A stretch of DNA of 64,000 nt from DSOI01 sp041394885 (GTDB lineage: Bacteria; Acidobacteriota; Terriglobia; Bryobacterales; Bryobacteraceae). The position numbers and the translations under genes are program-made. Positions 27,302 to 35,574 of the stretch are shown here, piece by piece. The notes beneath the pieces are model-generated. The model ran no database searches, was not told where the DNA came from, and saw only the letters and a program-made list of their open reading frames with translations. Position 1 is the stretch's first letter. Every line of letters starts with the position of its first letter. The DNA lies in contig JAWKHI010000016.1 of the NCBI GenBank assembly GCA_041394885.1, forward strand, positions 62,001-126,000, written 5' to 3'.

Positions 27302-28618
27302 TCAAAACTCCGCCCCCACAATCTCCCAAAAAATCCGCAACCCCTTGTGAAACTCCGCCACCGGGATCCGCTCCTCGTCGCTATGCATCGTCCCCGCCGT
27401 CGCCAGATCCAGCACCATCGGCGTCACTCCGTACGCCAGCAGACCCTTCTTGCGCAGCTTCACCGAATCGGTGCCATGCGGTACCAGCATCGGCGTCACC
27501 ACCGCACCCGGATGCACCTTACCGATCGCGCGCTCGATCGCCGCGAACAACGGCGTCTTCGGATCGCTGATTCCCGGATCGGCCGGCGTGGACACCAACT
27601 CGATCGACACTTTCGGATCGTTGATCAGAGCCTTCAGTTCCGAGATGAATTCGTCCACGTTCACCCCCGGCAGCAGCCTGCAATCAAGCGTTGCCTCGGC
27701 CACCGACGGAATCACATTGGTCTTCGGCGGATCGCCTACGCCCGCCCGTAGCGTCGTCAGCGAAATCGTATTCCGCTGAATCGCGTTCGTGTATTTGTTC
27801 GCCGCCATCCGCCCGCCTGCCTTGGCCCGCATCTGCGCCACGATCGGCGGCGCTTGCCCCCGGCCCTCGAATGCCACCGCCTTCGTGAGCGCGCGCAGCA
27901 GGCGCTCGTTCGCGTTGTCCGGAATCGGCTGCGACCCGTGGGCCGCCGTCCCCACCGCGCGCAGCTTGAGCCAGGTCACCTGCTTTTCCCCAACCGAAAT
28001 CCCGAAGATCAGCTTGCCCGGGGCCAGAATGTCGCGCGACCCGAAACCGCCCTCGTCCAGCACGTAAGCTGCGTCAATGTCATCGAAATGATGCTCGATC
28101 ATCCAGTCGATGCCATAAGTTCCGTTGGTCTCCTCGTCCGCCGTCGTCAGCATCACGATGTCGCGCGCCGGCGTCACCCCGTATTTCTTCAGCAGGATCA
28201 ACGTCATGAGATGCTGGATCCCGATTCCCTTCATATCCAGCGCCCCGCGGCCCCAGATCGAACCGTCCTTGATCTCGGCCCCGAACGGATCCATGCGCCA
28301 CATCGACGCATCCACCGGCACCACGTCGAAGTGATTCAGCAGCAGCAGCGGCTTCTTCGAACGGTCACGCCCGGCCAGCCGCACCAGCAGATTCACTTTG
28401 CCGCTTTCGTGGCTGTGATACAGCTTCGGCTCGAGCCCGTGTTTCTTGAGTTCCGCCTCGAAGAAGGCCGCCGCCGGACGAACATCCGCCGGTGGATTGA
28501 TGCTCGGGATTCGGATGTAGGTGCGCAGCAACTCGAGCGCATACGCATTCTCGCGATCCCAATCGGGCTCGGCGCCCTGCAATGAACTGACGGCGAGCAA
28601 CAACAGCAGTAACTTCAT
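27302..28618 (-). CDS. Exported M20-family metallopeptidase
   Basis: 438 residues with a signal peptide (MKLLLLLLAVSSLQGAEP). Zinc and catalytic motifs are in place: LNHFDVVPVD (His and Asp), WGRGALDMKG (bridging Asp), TADEETNGTYG (catalytic Glu, metal Glu), VLDEGGFG and a C-terminal VPHGTDS. A dimerisation domain lies between. M20 enzymes cleave peptides or N-acyl amino acids; this one resembles carboxypeptidase S/ArgE-like members. It is the last gene of a five-gene operon and overlaps the kinase gene by four bases (ATGA). Confidence 0.87.
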   Translation of the reverse strand: MKLLLLLLAVSSLQGAEPDWDRENAYALELLRTYIRIPSINPPADVRPAAAFFEAELKKHGLEPKLYHSHESGKVNLLVRLAGRDRSKKPLLLLNHFDVVPVDASMWRMDPFGAEIKDGSIWGRGALDMKGIGIQHLMTLILLKKYGVTPARDIVMLTTADEETNGTYGIDWMIEHHFDDIDAAYVLDEGGFGSRDILAPGKLIFGISVGEKQVTWLKLRAVGTAAHGSQPIPDNANERLLRALTKAVAFEGRGQAPPIVAQMRAKAGGRMAANKYTNAIQRNTISLTTLRAGVGDPPKTNVIPSVAEATLDCRLLPGVNVDEFISELKALINDPKVSIELVSTPADPGISDPKTPLFAAIERAIGKVHPGAVVTPMLVPHGTDSVKLRKKGLLAYGVTPMVLDLATAGTMHSDEERIPVAEFHKGLRIFWEIVGAEF

Positions 28619-29589
28619 TTCTCCATCTCCGGAACATTAGTAAGTGGAACCGTAAGTCCACGCAGCCGGTAGGCCTCGAGCAGCGCTCCCGCGGCCGGAC
28701 CCATCGCCGGCGCTCCGCATCGCACATCCCCGCTCAACTCACACACCGCCTGAAACCGCGCCCGTACGATCTCGCTCTGGAACACTCCGCCGATCCAGGC
28801 CACACCCACCGGTTCGCCTTCTTCGAACAACTGTCCCCGCACCGCCCCGGCCAGCATCGCCAGCGATTGCGCCGCGCCGTGCAGGATTTCCCGCGCCGCC
28901 GCATCGCCGTGCCGCGCCGCCTCGTCCACCAGCGGAGCCAACCGGGCGATACGCGAACGCGGCCAGTCCACTCGGTAGAACCAGTGCAGCATCTCGTTCG
29001 CGGATTCGGCTTCCGTTGCATCGAGCAGCGCACGGCGCAATGCCGTCCCCCCGCCCCAGCCTTCTTCCATCCGCAGGGACGCCCGCAGCGCCTGCCTTGC
29101 GATATCGAACGCGCCGCCTTCGTCGCCGAACACGTAGCCCCATCCTCCGGCCCGAGCCATCTTTCCCGCCGCTCCCCGCCCGAACGAAATCGATCCCGTT
29201 CCCGCGATGACGATAATCCCCGGCCCGCCCGCCATCGCCCCCGACAGTGCGATCCGCCCGTCATGGGTCACCTCGAGACCTCCGGCGCCGAACCGGAACA
29301 TCTCTTCGATCAGTGCCTGCTTGTCCTCCGCCCCCCCGCTGAAACCGAAGCAGCCCGCCTCGAAGTCGCGATCATCCTGCGCCAACCCCGCCGCCGCGCA
29401 CGCTTCCGACACCGCCCCGCCGATCGCACGGATGAATTTCTCCCGCGCCCCCGCGCCCGTCACGTGATTGCAAGGGCCGCCCCGCCCCACGCCCAGCACA
29501 CGCCCCCCCTCGTCTCCCACCATCGCCGTGGTGCTCGACTGTCCGCCGTCAACGCCAAGAAACAGCTTCAATGACCTATCGTATGGCAT
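28615..29589 (-). CDS. BadF/BadG-type ATPase, probable N-acetylglucosamine-type sugar kinase
   Basis: About 324 residues from the ATG at 29589 (MPYDRSLKLF). LGVDGGQSSTTAMVGDEG is the phosphate-1 loop of the ASKHA fold, and VIAGTGSISFGR and GWGYVFGDEGGAFDIARQAL are characteristic of the N-acetylglucosamine kinase branch. It should phosphorylate an amino sugar using ATP in the cytoplasm; use in recycling of cell-wall sugar is likely but not shown. The start lies 14 bases inside the upstream membrane-protein gene and the stop overlaps the M20 peptidase start. Confidence 0.82.
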   Translation of the reverse strand: MPYDRSLKLFLGVDGGQSSTTAMVGDEGGRVLGVGRGGPCNHVTGAGAREKFIRAIGGAVSEACAAAGLAQDDRDFEAGCFGFSGGAEDKQALIEEMFRFGAGGLEVTHDGRIALSGAMAGGPGIIVIAGTGSISFGRGAAGKMARAGGWGYVFGDEGGAFDIARQALRASLRMEEGWGGGTALRRALLDATEAESANEMLHWFYRVDWPRSRIARLAPLVDEAARHGDAAAREILHGAAQSLAMLAGAVRGQLFEEGEPVGVAWIGGVFQSEIVRARFQAVCELSGDVRCGAPAMGPAAGALLEAYRLRGLTVPLTNVPEMEK

Positions 29590-31786
29590 ACAGATGGTAG
29601 CCCATCCTCTCGGAAAGATGCCGAATCCCCCACTGCTGCTGCTTTCCATTGAAATCCGCAAAGCCGAAACCCTCCACGAACACCAGCAGATAGTCCACGC
29701 CCGCCGCTTTCACCGCGTACATGGCATCCTGCCGCATTCCCAGCGGCGGCGGACCTGTGTGCTCCGCATATCCGCCGATGGCCGTCAGGCGCCCTTCGGC
29801 ATCCTCCCACTCCAGCTCCGGACGCGCCTCCGTTTGCTCATCCGGCATCTCGAGCACCACCGCGTCCACCACCGTCGGCGACGGCAGTTCCACTTCGACG
29901 AACATCCCCGGACGCAGCCGTTCCCAGCTCGCCCAGCGTGTCACGCTGTTGTTGTCGAACGCATCGCGGACATCCCAGATGTTCGGCCACGCACGCAGCT
30001 TCCAAGTCGATCTTCGCGGCAGCTCGCGCCCACCCCGCAGCAGCCTCATTTCACTGACAAGAAACTGATCCACCGTGCCGGAGGCGGACTGCCGCGCCCG
30101 CACACGCCGCACCGGCTTCCCCGGCAGCGTGAACCGCAGCACCCGAGTGGGTTGCAGCTCCGGGATCAGCGGCGTCCACAGGATCCGCTCCAGCCGCTCC
30201 CCGTAGGCCGATTGATGCGTCACCACCACGTCGCGCTTCAGATAGCTCAACGGCTGCCCGTCCCACGCGAGAACGCGCTTCCCCTCCGGAACCAGCTCGT
30301 CAATCATCCGCGCCACCTGAATCGGCGGCCAATGCTCCTCGAGAAACTGCCGCTCGGGCTCGATCCGCAGCGACGCCCGCCACACCATCCGGTCGAGCGC
30401 CCAGGCGTAAGGTTCGGCGTAGCGCTTCAACACGTCCGGCCACGACGACACCGCGTGCGCCGTCACGAAAACTACCACCAGCGGTCTCCATCGCGAAAGC
30501 ACCAGCGCCATCGCGAGCGTCCACAACGCGAGCCCCGGTATCAGAAATCGCGTACCGATGTTGGCGGCGTAAGGGAGCGTGAACAAAGCCGCCGCCAGCA
30601 GCACGCGGCGCCCTTCCGCCATCGACAAAGCCAACAGCCCGATGGGCGCCAGCAGGAAAGCCGGGCCCAGCAATCCGTTCAAACGCTGCCCCCGTACGGT
30701 CACCTCCAGCGGAATCGCCCAGTTCGATTCGAGCTCCCCGTAATTCCGCATGTGCGCCGCGTACTTCTCCTCGAACGAGACATGCACGTTCGGATTGCGA
30801 AAGATGCGATTGCCGAATGGCGACACGGGATTGCCCACTATAATCGCGTTCTTGATCATCCACGGCAGTATCCAGATCGCCGCCATCGCCCCCACCAGCG
30901 CGCAAGCCCGCGCCATCTCGCGCGGCTTTCGCCACATCCGCCACAATAGATAGCCGCCCGCGTACACCGCGCCCAAAAACGCCGTATACTTTACCGCGTA
31001 GGCAAACCCCGCCAGCACGCCCACCGCCGCCGCCGATCCGCTGGTCCGGCGTTCGTCCCATAGCCGGACCATATAGAACAACCCGAACAGAACCGCTGCC
31101 ACAGCCACATCGTTATACGCGCTCGACGCGTCCACCCCAACCACCGGCGTCACGAAAACAGCCAGCGCCGCCGCCAGCCCCGCCACCGGAAAGCCGAATC
31201 GCCGCCCGTAGCAGACCACCAGGGCCGCCAGCGCCGCTAGAAAATTCAGATGCACCAGCGCGCCCGCCGAATGCCGTCCGAACGGCCACGCGAACAGGAA
31301 CAACATCTCCATGCCCTGCGAGAGGCTCGCATAAAAATTAGTGGTGATCGCCGTAAAGCCGCGCTCGCGATAGTAGCGGGCCACCAGGCCCAGATGGTAC
31401 GTGGCGCCGTCCGGCGACGTCTCCGGCGCCATCGCGTTGGAGAGATACAACACCAGAAAAGGAATCGCCAGGGCGCCCGCCGCGACACGCGCCCATCGCG
31501 GGCCCGCGTCGAACTCGGCTTCCTCCGGCGCGCCGCCACCTATCCACCGCCGCAGCCCGAGTATCGCCACGCCCGCTCCTAACAACACGCCCTTGTACAG
31601 CAACTGCGACGCCGCCAACACGAAGGTAACCTGGCTCACTACGGCGGATCCCAGAAGAAATGCAAAGGCCGCTGCCTCGGTGCGCGTGAGCGCGATCCCC
31701 ATTCGCCACAGCATCATCCGGCCCGCCGCCATCGACACCGCCGCCGTGAACAACCACCCGAATACGATGTAGGCGGCCTGCGGCAT
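29576..31786 (-). CDS. Large polytopic membrane protein, GT-C glycosyltransferase-like
   Basis: 736 residues. About a dozen hydrophobic helices fill the first 450 residues, and a soluble, probably periplasmic part fills the last 280. The first loop region holds APETSPDGATYHLGLVARYY, whose acidic residue fits the catalytic loop of GT-C enzymes such as ArnT/PMT relatives. VTPVVGVDASSAYNDVAVAA and NPVSPFGNRIF follow in later loops. Such enzymes move sugar from polyprenyl-phosphate carriers onto lipids or proteins outside the cytoplasmic membrane. The family call rests on topology and one loop. The start is immediately after the stop of the upstream lipoprotein gene. Confidence 0.6.
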   Translation of the reverse strand: MPQAAYIVFGWLFTAAVSMAAGRMMLWRMGIALTRTEAAAFAFLLGSAVVSQVTFVLAASQLLYKGVLLGAGVAILGLRRWIGGGAPEEAEFDAGPRWARVAAGALAIPFLVLYLSNAMAPETSPDGATYHLGLVARYYRERGFTAITTNFYASLSQGMEMLFLFAWPFGRHSAGALVHLNFLAALAALVVCYGRRFGFPVAGLAAALAVFVTPVVGVDASSAYNDVAVAAVLFGLFYMVRLWDERRTSGSAAAVGVLAGFAYAVKYTAFLGAVYAGGYLLWRMWRKPREMARACALVGAMAAIWILPWMIKNAIIVGNPVSPFGNRIFRNPNVHVSFEEKYAAHMRNYGELESNWAIPLEVTVRGQRLNGLLGPAFLLAPIGLLALSMAEGRRVLLAAALFTLPYAANIGTRFLIPGLALWTLAMALVLSRWRPLVVVFVTAHAVSSWPDVLKRYAEPYAWALDRMVWRASLRIEPERQFLEEHWPPIQVARMIDELVPEGKRVLAWDGQPLSYLKRDVVVTHQSAYGERLERILWTPLIPELQPTRVLRFTLPGKPVRRVRARQSASGTVDQFLVSEMRLLRGGRELPRRSTWKLRAWPNIWDVRDAFDNNSVTRWASWERLRPGMFVEVELPSPTVVDAVVLEMPDEQTEARPELEWEDAEGRLTAIGGYAEHTGPPPLGMRQDAMYAVKAAGVDYLLVFVEGFGFADFNGKQQQWGIRHLSERMGYHLYAIR

Positions 31787-32347
31787 CTAATCGAGGAAAC
31801 CGGCGCCGCTCAGAATCACCCCCAGCTTGTTGCCGTCCTGCGGCGACACCCATACCTTGTCCAACTCCGCCGCCACCACCGCATCCTCACCCTCCGCCAG
31901 CCACTCCTTCGGCACCGCCTTCTCGAACCGCTGCGCGCCTTCGGTCTCGTACTTCACCGTGTCGAGCAGATGCCCGTTCACCAAGAACCGGATCGTCACC
32001 GGACCCGTCTCCTTCATCGTTTCCCCGTTGAAGGCGAAATCCATCACCAACCGCAACCCGTCTGTTTTGGGCGTCACGAACCGCAGCATCGGGCGCTGCC
32101 GCGTCCACCGCCACGCGTCGCCTTCCACCGTCTCGCTGATGTCGCGAAGTATGTGGTCCGGCGCCGCCGGATCGTTCATCCGGATGTAGTGCTTCAACCG
32201 GCTGGTGTCGGGGCCGAGCGACGGGCGCCGCTGCTCGGGAGGCGCGTAGTAGTCCGGCTGGCTGACGCACGACACCGCCAGCAACGCCGCCGCCAGGGCC
32301 AGGGCTGCCTTAAACCGCCTTGTCTTTCGCGTAGCAAAGCCGCTCAA
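31787..32347 (-). CDS. Putative lipoprotein of unknown function
   Basis: 186 residues. The N-terminus is basic, then hydrophobic, with a lipobox LLAVSC (Cys about residue 27). The mature part begins VSQPDYYAPPEQRRP and looks all-beta (MLRFVTPKTDGLRLVMDFAF, GPVTIRFLVNGHLLDTVKYE). I do not recognise a family. Its start lies inside the end of nth (38-bp overlap) and it is directly followed by the membrane glycosyltransferase-like gene, so it is likely an envelope partner of that protein. Confidence 0.65.
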   Translation of the reverse strand: MSGFATRKTRRFKAALALAAALLAVSCVSQPDYYAPPEQRRPSLGPDTSRLKHYIRMNDPAAPDHILRDISETVEGDAWRWTRQRPMLRFVTPKTDGLRLVMDFAFNGETMKETGPVTIRFLVNGHLLDTVKYETEGAQRFEKAVPKEWLAEGEDAVVAAELDKVWVSPQDGNKLGVILSGAGFLD

Positions 32348-33038
32348 TCGGGCACTCCTCGCATTTCGGGTTGCGTGCCGCGCATAATCGGCGGCCGTGA
32401 TGGATCACCTGGTGCGAAAACAGAATCCAGCGCTCGCGGGGCACCTGTTTCATCAGGTCTCGCTCGATCTTCACCGGATCGCTTTCCCGCGTCAGATCCA
32501 GCCGGTTGGCCAGCCGGACCATGTGCGTATCCACCACCACGCCGCTCGCGATCCCGTACGCCGTTCCCAGCACCACGTTCGCCGTCTTCCGCGCCGCGCC
32601 CGGAATTCGCAGCATCTCTTCCATCGTCCGCGGCACCTCGCCGCCGAATTCGCGGATCACCGTCTTGGCCGCTCCGATGATCGACTTCGCCTTGTTATTG
32701 AAAAATCCCGTGGACCGGATGTCTTCGGCCAGCTCCTCCTGGCTGACATTGGCGAAATCCTCCACCGCCGGGTATTTGCGGAACAATGCGGGCGTCACCA
32801 TGTTGACCCGCTTGTCGGTGCACTGCGCCGAAAGGATCGTCGCCACCAGAAGTTGCCATGCCCCGTCGTGATCCAGCTCGCACGTCACGTTCGGGTACAT
32901 CTCGTCGAGCCCCGCCAGGATCGCCGCCAACCGTTGCTTGCGCGCCGCCGCCGTCTTGGGCTTCTCTACTTTCAGGGGCCTGTCGACCTTCGCGCGTTTG
33001 TCCGATTTCTGGGCCAAAATGACATAACATAATAGCAT
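32310..33038 (-). CDS. nth: Endonuclease III
   Basis: Up to 242 residues. Recognisable blocks are LLVATILSAQCTDKRVN, the helix-hairpin-helix RIPGAARKTANVVLGTAYG with catalytic Lys, VVVDTHMVRLANRLDL with catalytic Asp, and the [4Fe-4S] cluster CAARNPKCEECPIERLC. It excises oxidised pyrimidines and nicks abasic sites in base-excision repair. The consensus VGRK of the hairpin is AARK here. The ATG at 33038 would make the gene touch the opposite start; a TTG at 33017 (MAQKSDKRAKV) leaves room for a promoter and is a good alternative. It heads the five-gene operon ending at 27302. Confidence 0.93.
   Translation of the reverse strand: MLLCYVILAQKSDKRAKVDRPLKVEKPKTAAARKQRLAAILAGLDEMYPNVTCELDHDGAWQLLVATILSAQCTDKRVNMVTPALFRKYPAVEDFANVSQEELAEDIRSTGFFNNKAKSIIGAAKTVIREFGGEVPRTMEEMLRIPGAARKTANVVLGTAYGIASGVVVDTHMVRLANRLDLTRESDPVKIERDLMKQVPRERWILFSHQVIHHGRRLCAARNPKCEECPIERLCYAKDKAV
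33028..33034. promoter_or_regulatory. Candidate shared -10 element for divergent nth and TMTC-like genes
   Basis: The top strand reads CATAATA. CATAAT (33028-33033) lies five bases before the TTG start at 33038, and on the bottom strand TATTAT (33034-33029) would place a transcript start near 33022, just before the nth TTG at 33017. This is a partly symmetric AT-rich box in otherwise GC-rich DNA. No good -35 is visible on either side. Confidence 0.35.
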
Positions 33039-34549
33039 TGCGCCGGTTCCTCCCCTACCTCCTTCTCGTTTGCGCCGTCTTGCTTACGTTCGGATCCGCC
33101 CTTCGCGCTCCCTTCCATTTTGACGATCGAGCCCTGTTCGCCGATTCCGCCATCACCTCCCCAGGCGGATGGATCAGCGTCTGGCGGCCGGAACAATCCC
33201 GTCCACTCACCTACTTCACCTTTTGGATCAACCATTCGCTCGGCGGCCAGAACCCGGCCGGATACCACGCCGTCAATCTGGCGCTTCACGCCCTTTGCGC
33301 CTGTCTGCTGCTGGTGTGCCTCTCGGCGCTCATACCTCGCCAGTCGGCGCTCATCGCCGCATTCCTGTTCGCCGTTCACCCCATCCAAACCGAAGCCGTC
33401 ATGTATGTGTTCGCGCGTAGCACTCTGCTCACCACTGCCTTCTGCCTTGCCGCGCTGTTCGCCTGGACGCGCCAGCGCCGTTGGATCGCGGTGATCCTGT
33501 TCGCGTTCGCGCTGCTCGCCAAGGAAGAAGCCGCAGCCTTCCCTCTCGTCTTGCTCCTGCTCCACCTGGCTGGCCGGCGAGAAACCCGGGATCGCGCGCC
33601 CATCGCCTGCATGCTGGCTCTCGCGGCGGCCGCCGCTGGACGCGTCGCCATCCTTGCCGCCGTCATTCCCGGCTCCGGCGCCGGCGCCCACGCCGGCATC
33701 TCCCCGCTCGACTATTTCTTCACCCAGGGCTACGTCATCCTGCGATACTTGCGGCTGCTCGCCATCCCCGCCGGCTTTTCCGTCGACCCCGCTCTCACCC
33801 CCATGCCGGACTGGCGCGGCGTTATCGCCTGGATCGCCCTCGCCGGCCTCGCCTGGATCGCATGGCGGGACCTCGGCCGCTCGCTCTCCTCCCTCTGGTT
33901 CCTCGCCGGACTCGTCCTCCTCATCCCGACTTCCTCCATCTTTCCCGCGGCGGACCTCGCCGCTGACCGGCGTATGTATCTCCCCCTGCTCGGATTCGCC
34001 CCCGTCGCCGGCCTTCTCCTCGAACGCACCCGGTACCCCGTCCTCCTGCCCGCCCTTATCGTCGCCTGCGCGTTGTTCGGGTACGCCCGCGCCCAGGTGT
34101 GGCGGTCTGAGGCGGCGTTGTGGGAAGATGCTGTCCGCTCGGCCCCTGGCCGGATCCGTCCCCGCATCCAGCTCGCCCGCGCTCTGCCGCCCCGCCAGGC
34201 TCTCGAGCAGCTTTTCGAGGCGCGCAACGTGGCGCCGGACGATCCCGCGGTCGCCTCCGAGTTGGGCCGCGTCTTTCTGGAGATGGGAAACCCCAGCCAG
34301 GCGCTCGCCGAGTTCGGCCGCGCCGTCGCCGCCAATCCTAACGACGCGCTCGCGCTCAACAATCGCGGCGTCGCGCTCGTCGCGCTCGGATTGCGGGATC
34401 ACGCCCTCCACGACTTTCGCAAGGCTCTCGAAATCGACCCCTGCCTGTTCGATGCCCGCATGAATCTGGCCAAAACCGGTGAAAAGACGCCGCTTCCCGC
34501 CGATTGCCGCTTCTCCAACCGGCAGGTCCGTGACTACAATAGCCGATAG
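33038..34549 (+). CDS. TMTC-like polytopic membrane protein with C-terminal TPRs
   Basis: 503 residues from a TTG start. About ten membrane helices occupy the first 360 residues. The first outer loop carries APFHFDDRALF and RPLTYFTFWINHSLGGQNPA (followed by GYHAVNLALHAL), phrases typical of the DUF1736/TMTC-like family, some of which are protein O-mannosyltransferases. The C-terminus has two or three TPRs (VASELGRVFLEMGNPSQALA, ALNNRGVALVALGLRDHALH). The FDD loop resembles GT-C catalytic acids. It starts back-to-back with nth, with no spacer if nth begins at 33038. Its precise sugar acceptor is unknown. Confidence 0.75.
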   Translation: MRRFLPYLLLVCAVLLTFGSALRAPFHFDDRALFADSAITSPGGWISVWRPEQSRPLTYFTFWINHSLGGQNPAGYHAVNLALHALCACLLLVCLSALIPRQSALIAAFLFAVHPIQTEAVMYVFARSTLLTTAFCLAALFAWTRQRRWIAVILFAFALLAKEEAAAFPLVLLLLHLAGRRETRDRAPIACMLALAAAAAGRVAILAAVIPGSGAGAHAGISPLDYFFTQGYVILRYLRLLAIPAGFSVDPALTPMPDWRGVIAWIALAGLAWIAWRDLGRSLSSLWFLAGLVLLIPTSSIFPAADLAADRRMYLPLLGFAPVAGLLLERTRYPVLLPALIVACALFGYARAQVWRSEAALWEDAVRSAPGRIRPRIQLARALPPRQALEQLFEARNVAPDDPAVASELGRVFLEMGNPSQALAEFGRAVAANPNDALALNNRGVALVALGLRDHALHDFRKALEIDPCLFDARMNLAKTGEKTPLPADCRFSNRQVRDYNSR

Positions 34550-34605
34550 TTGCGATTTTGAGCGTCTAACCGGCGCGCCGCGAATCCAACCGACAGGCCG
34601 GCTGA

Positions 34606-35142
34606 ATGCGATCCTACCTCCTGCGTTGTGAACTAAAGACAGCACGCCCGCTCCACGAGGCTTTCGCCATCTTCGAGAACCCGGGCAATCTCGCCGGAAT
34701 TACACCTCCCTGGCTCGACTTCCGCATCACCACACCCGGTAATATCGTCATGCGCCGCGGCGCCAGGATCGACTACCGCATCCGATGGATGGGGCTCCCC
34801 GTCACCTGGCAAACCTCAATCACTGAGTACGAGCCGCCCCACCGCTTCATCGATTTCCAGGTGCGGGGCCCCTATGTTCTCTGGCGCCACCTGCACACCT
34901 TCTTGGAAGATCGCGACGGCACCATCGTCGGTGACGAGGTCCGCTACGTGCTCCCCTACGGACCCATCGGGTGGCTCGCACACCGTGCTTTGGTGGCCGG
35001 TCAGTTGATCGAGATTTTTCAATATCGCCAGAAGGCCCTCGCCAAGCTGCTAGGCGAGGTCACTCAGATACGCCCGCCGGCCATCACCCAAGCCCATCCC
35101 GTCACTGCGCTCGACCTCCGCCGTCTCGCCGAGCCTTCCTGA
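34606..35142 (+). CDS. SRPBCC-fold ligand-binding protein (polyketide cyclase-like)
   Basis: 178 residues. The START/Bet v1-like pattern is seen in AFAIFENPGNLAGITPPWL, RGARIDYRIRWMGLPVTWQT, ITEYEPPHRFIDFQVRGPYV and HTFLEDRDGTIVGDEVRYVL, ending in a long helix. This subfamily (often annotated cyclase/dehydrase or ligand-binding SRPBCC) has a hydrophobic cavity; no catalytic role is assigned. It is 56 bp downstream of the TMTC-like gene on the same strand and converges with the monooxygenase-like gene. Confidence 0.75.
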   Translation: MRSYLLRCELKTARPLHEAFAIFENPGNLAGITPPWLDFRITTPGNIVMRRGARIDYRIRWMGLPVTWQTSITEYEPPHRFIDFQVRGPYVLWRHLHTFLEDRDGTIVGDEVRYVLPYGPIGWLAHRALVAGQLIEIFQYRQKALAKLLGEVTQIRPPAITQAHPVTALDLRRLAEPS

Positions 35143-35156
35143 GGCGCTACTGTTCA

Positions 35157-35441
35157 CTAGCCGATCATCCGGTAGCGCCGGACATCCACCACATCCATCA
35201 AGTCCGGCATCCTCTTGCGGCCCTCCTGAATGTGGACCGACTGCCCGTGCGCCTCGAGGTCCTCCTCGGAATCCCACTCTTCGATGAAGGTCAGGTCCTC
35301 CGGATCGGCGGGATTCTCATGCAGGTCATAAAACACGCATCCCTTCTCCTGGCGGGTGGGAGCGGTGAAGCCAAGAAGGAGCTCTCGGGCTTGTTCCAAC
35401 TTTCCAGGTTTCGGCTTGAAGTGTGCGACGACTCGGATCAT
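35157..35441 (-). CDS. Small antibiotic-biosynthesis-monooxygenase (ABM) domain protein
   Basis: 94 residues forming one ferredoxin-like ABM domain: IRVVAHFKPKPGKLEQAREL, GCVFYDLHENPADPEDLTFI and EEWDSEEDLEAHGQSVHI. Similar small proteins (YgiN type) act as quinol monooxygenases or bind quinone-like aromatics without a metal. The specific substrate is not predictable. Single gene; 133 bp separate it from the TonB-dependent receptor stop and nothing notable is seen between them. Confidence 0.75.
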   Translation of the reverse strand: MIRVVAHFKPKPGKLEQARELLLGFTAPTRQEKGCVFYDLHENPADPEDLTFIEEWDSEEDLEAHGQSVHIQEGRKRMPDLMDVVDVRRYRMIG

Positions 35442-35574
35442 CCCGCGAATGTAGCACAGGTGGGTCCGGGGCTCACGTTCTCAAAAAGCGCACAAGCCGC
35501 CGGGCGCGGCACCATCCTCCAACAGAAAATCGCCCATCCCAAAGCGCCCGGCGTGTCTGTTGTGCGCGGGTTTC

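Noticed and set aside
32972..34645. A 557-codon minus-strand frame opposite the TMTC-like gene
   Set aside because: Composition is low-complexity Gly/Glu/Arg, typical of an antisense frame to a GC-rich membrane gene; it has no motif or ribosome site.
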